From contig CALHPU010000018.1 of assembly GCA_938036435.1 (NCBI GenBank), positions 1-64,000 of the forward strand: DNA of 64,000 nucleotides. Direction: 5' to 3'. The translations under genes and the position numbers were made by a program. Positions 62,979-64,000 of this stretch are shown here, one piece after another. Numbering within the stretch: the stretch's first letter is position 1; the number at the start of each line of letters is the position of its first letter. The DNA comes from an uncultured Pirellulaceae bacterium. Lineage in GTDB: Bacteria > Planctomycetota > Planctomycetia > Pirellulales > Pirellulaceae. The notes beneath the pieces were generated by a model. It was not told the origin of the DNA. It did not search any database and saw only the letters and a program-made list of their open reading frames with translations.

Positions 62979-64000
62979 TTAGTTATCCGAATCCAGCAAA
63001 TCGGCGAAGTCGATCTTCTCTTGCTGAGCTGCTTGGCGAAGCTTGATTAAGGCTCGAGCCTCGATCTGACGAATACGCTCTTTGGTCACTCCCAATTGCT
63101 CGCCAACTTCCTTGAGCGTCTGAGGCTCTTGGTTGTAGTCGAGACCGAAGCGGCTGATGATGATCTTTTGCTCGCGGTCGTCTAAGTTGTCCAAAATCTG
63201 GCTGACCTGACGTTCGCGAAGTTGCTGAGCCGATTCGAGCATACGCTGGTCGGTTCGTTGGTCCTCTTTGGACAAGAACAACTCTTCGGAGGTTGGTCGG
63301 AAGCGATCCTTTTGGCGAAATTCGCCGGGAATGGTCCGGGCAAAGTTCTTCATGATCGCCCAGCTGGCGTAAGTGCTGAATTTGTTGCCACGCGAGTAGT
63401 CGAATTTTTCAACCGCACGAATCAGCGACATGTTTCCGTCGCTGACCAGTTGGAAGAAGTCCTCGCTGGCCATCACGTGGCGTTTGGCGATCGAAACAAC
63501 CAGCCTTAAGTTGGCCTGCACGATTTGGTTTTTGACTTTCACCGCTTGATCGTAAAGCGCTTGGATCTTATCCATGTCGGCCGCACGTGCTCGCGAGGTT
63601 TCCATGTTGTCACGCAGTTTACTTGCCTGATACTTCAAGAAGTTATACTTGCGAAACAGGTATTGTTCTTGTCCGCGATCCAACAAAGCCACTTCGTACA
63701 GAGAAGCCAAATAGCGCGGCAATCCAGCAGGAGCCTTCGTTTTGCGACGCGCTTTCTCTGGTTCGGGCATTGGAGCATGAACGATTTTTTTCTCGGCCGA
63801 CTTTCGGCGAAATTCATCGTTGTCCATGAAATCTAGCGGCAGATCCATGATCAGTTGCGCCCGTACCTCATTGACAATACGGTAGATCGTCGTCTTCGTT
63901 CGGCAGTAGCGAGAAGCGATCGCTTCGGCAGATTTTCCAGCAACGAATTCGGCGTAGATGCGTTCCTTCATCTCTAGGTTCAGCGGACCAGTTTGGTCTG
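62979..64000 (-). CDS. Sigma-70 family RNA polymerase factor with N-terminal HTH (start outside the window)
   Basis: The frame runs open to the window edge, so the N-terminus is cut off. The visible N-terminus is a short helix-turn-helix (MKERIYAEFVAGKSAEAIAS, then RYCRTKTTIYRIVNEVRA). Sigma region 1.2 follows (RYLASLYEVALLDRGQEQYL), then region 2 (NLRLVVSIAKRHVMASEDFF; SLIRAVEKFDYSRGNKFSTY) and regions 3-4 (LDDREQKIIISRFGLD, TLKEVGEQLGVTKERIRQIE). It is an RpoD/RpoS-like group factor, not an ECF. A fused DNA-binding HTH before the sigma core is unusual. Confidence 0.85.
   Translation of the reverse strand, partial: DQTGPLNLEMKERIYAEFVAGKSAEAIASRYCRTKTTIYRIVNEVRAQLIMDLPLDFMDNDEFRRKSAEKKIVHAPMPEPEKARRKTKAPAGLPRYLASLYEVALLDRGQEQYLFRKYNFLKYQASKLRDNMETSRARAADMDKIQALYDQAVKVKNQIVQANLRLVVSIAKRHVMASEDFFQLVSDGNMSLIRAVEKFDYSRGNKFSTYASWAIMKNFARTIPGEFRQKDRFRPTSEELFLSKEDQRTDQRMLESAQQLRERQVSQILDNLDDREQKIIISRFGLDYNQEPQTLKEVGEQLGVTKERIRQIEARALIKLRQAAQQEKIDFADLLDSDN

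Noticed and set aside
1-64000. tRNA and rRNA genes
   Set aside because: I looked for T-loop signatures and rRNA core sequences and saw none; a scan with tRNAscan-SE/Infernal would settle it.

Overview
The window reads as chromosomal DNA of a planctomycete, most likely from the Pirellulales. The evidence is family content: a giant PVC-type haem-binding protein with HEAT repeats and a CxxCH motif, a BBP7-like outer-membrane protein, a sulfatase with HEAT repeats, a GldG-type ABC system, a mitochondrial-type EF-G, several ECF sigma/anti-sigma operons, Lys/Ala-rich chromatin-like proteins, DUF697 GTPases and the ImuA-ImuB-DnaE2 mutagenesis cassette. GC looks close to 50% by eye. I saw no rRNA, tRNA, insertion sequence, prophage or CRISPR array. 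Many start codons are GTG or TTG, and strong Shine-Dalgarno sites are uncommon.

Layout. 1-4.7 kb: CYTH-domain protein, DUF547 protein, rlmN overlapping a ThiD2-ThiE fusion, and a small TPR membrane protein. 4.7-7.4 kb: clpC with an intrinsic terminator. 7.5-12 kb: a secreted protein, an HlyD-like adaptor without a partner pump, a candidate structured small RNA with its own terminator, an AnmK-like protein with degenerate active-site loops, and a dispersed palindromic repeat. 12.6-15.5 kb: outer-membrane barrel, FlaR-like P-loop protein and two small overlapping unknowns. 15.7-21.8 kb: fusA (mitochondrial-type EF-G1) and the 1190-residue haem/HEAT protein. 22.3-28.4 kb: a CBM9-like secreted protein, then an ABC operon on the minus strand (ATPase, fused permease-GldG, DUF4340 protein). 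28.4-31.2 kb: nadB, a histone-H1-like protein and a BFD-like [2Fe-2S] protein. 31.4-40.8 kb: ECF sigma with anti-sigma, sulfatase, an 1126-residue membrane protein with a very long Ser/Gly/Glu/Gln-rich tract, and pyruvate kinase.

41-47 kb carries imuA-imuB-dnaE2. Thirteen heptanucleotide repeat units lie exactly between the imuB stop and the dnaE2 start, and paired AAGCGCTT palindromes lie upstream of imuA. 47-53 kb (minus strand): an exonuclease/phosphatase-family protein, a fructosamine-kinase/LMW-PTP pair with overlapping genes (probably protein deglycation), a lone Flp pilin, and two adjacent DUF697 GTPases. 53.5-55.6 kb: a three-gene ECF sigma operon with overlapping reading frames. 55.8-60 kb: a double ABC-2 permease and two CNNM/CBS membrane proteins, all overlapping. 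60-64 kb: small unknowns, a second histone-like protein, a lipoprotein, a ferredoxin-like protein, a ParD-type antitoxin remnant, and a sigma-70 factor with an extra N-terminal helix-turn-helix that runs off the window edge.

The most promising undescribed items are the pseudoknot-capable small RNA near 10.2-10.3 kb, the AnmK-like protein beside it, the heptamer array inside the mutagenesis operon, the twin GTPases, and the sigma factor with the fused HTH. All functional calls rest on reading motifs in the sequence; no database search was run.
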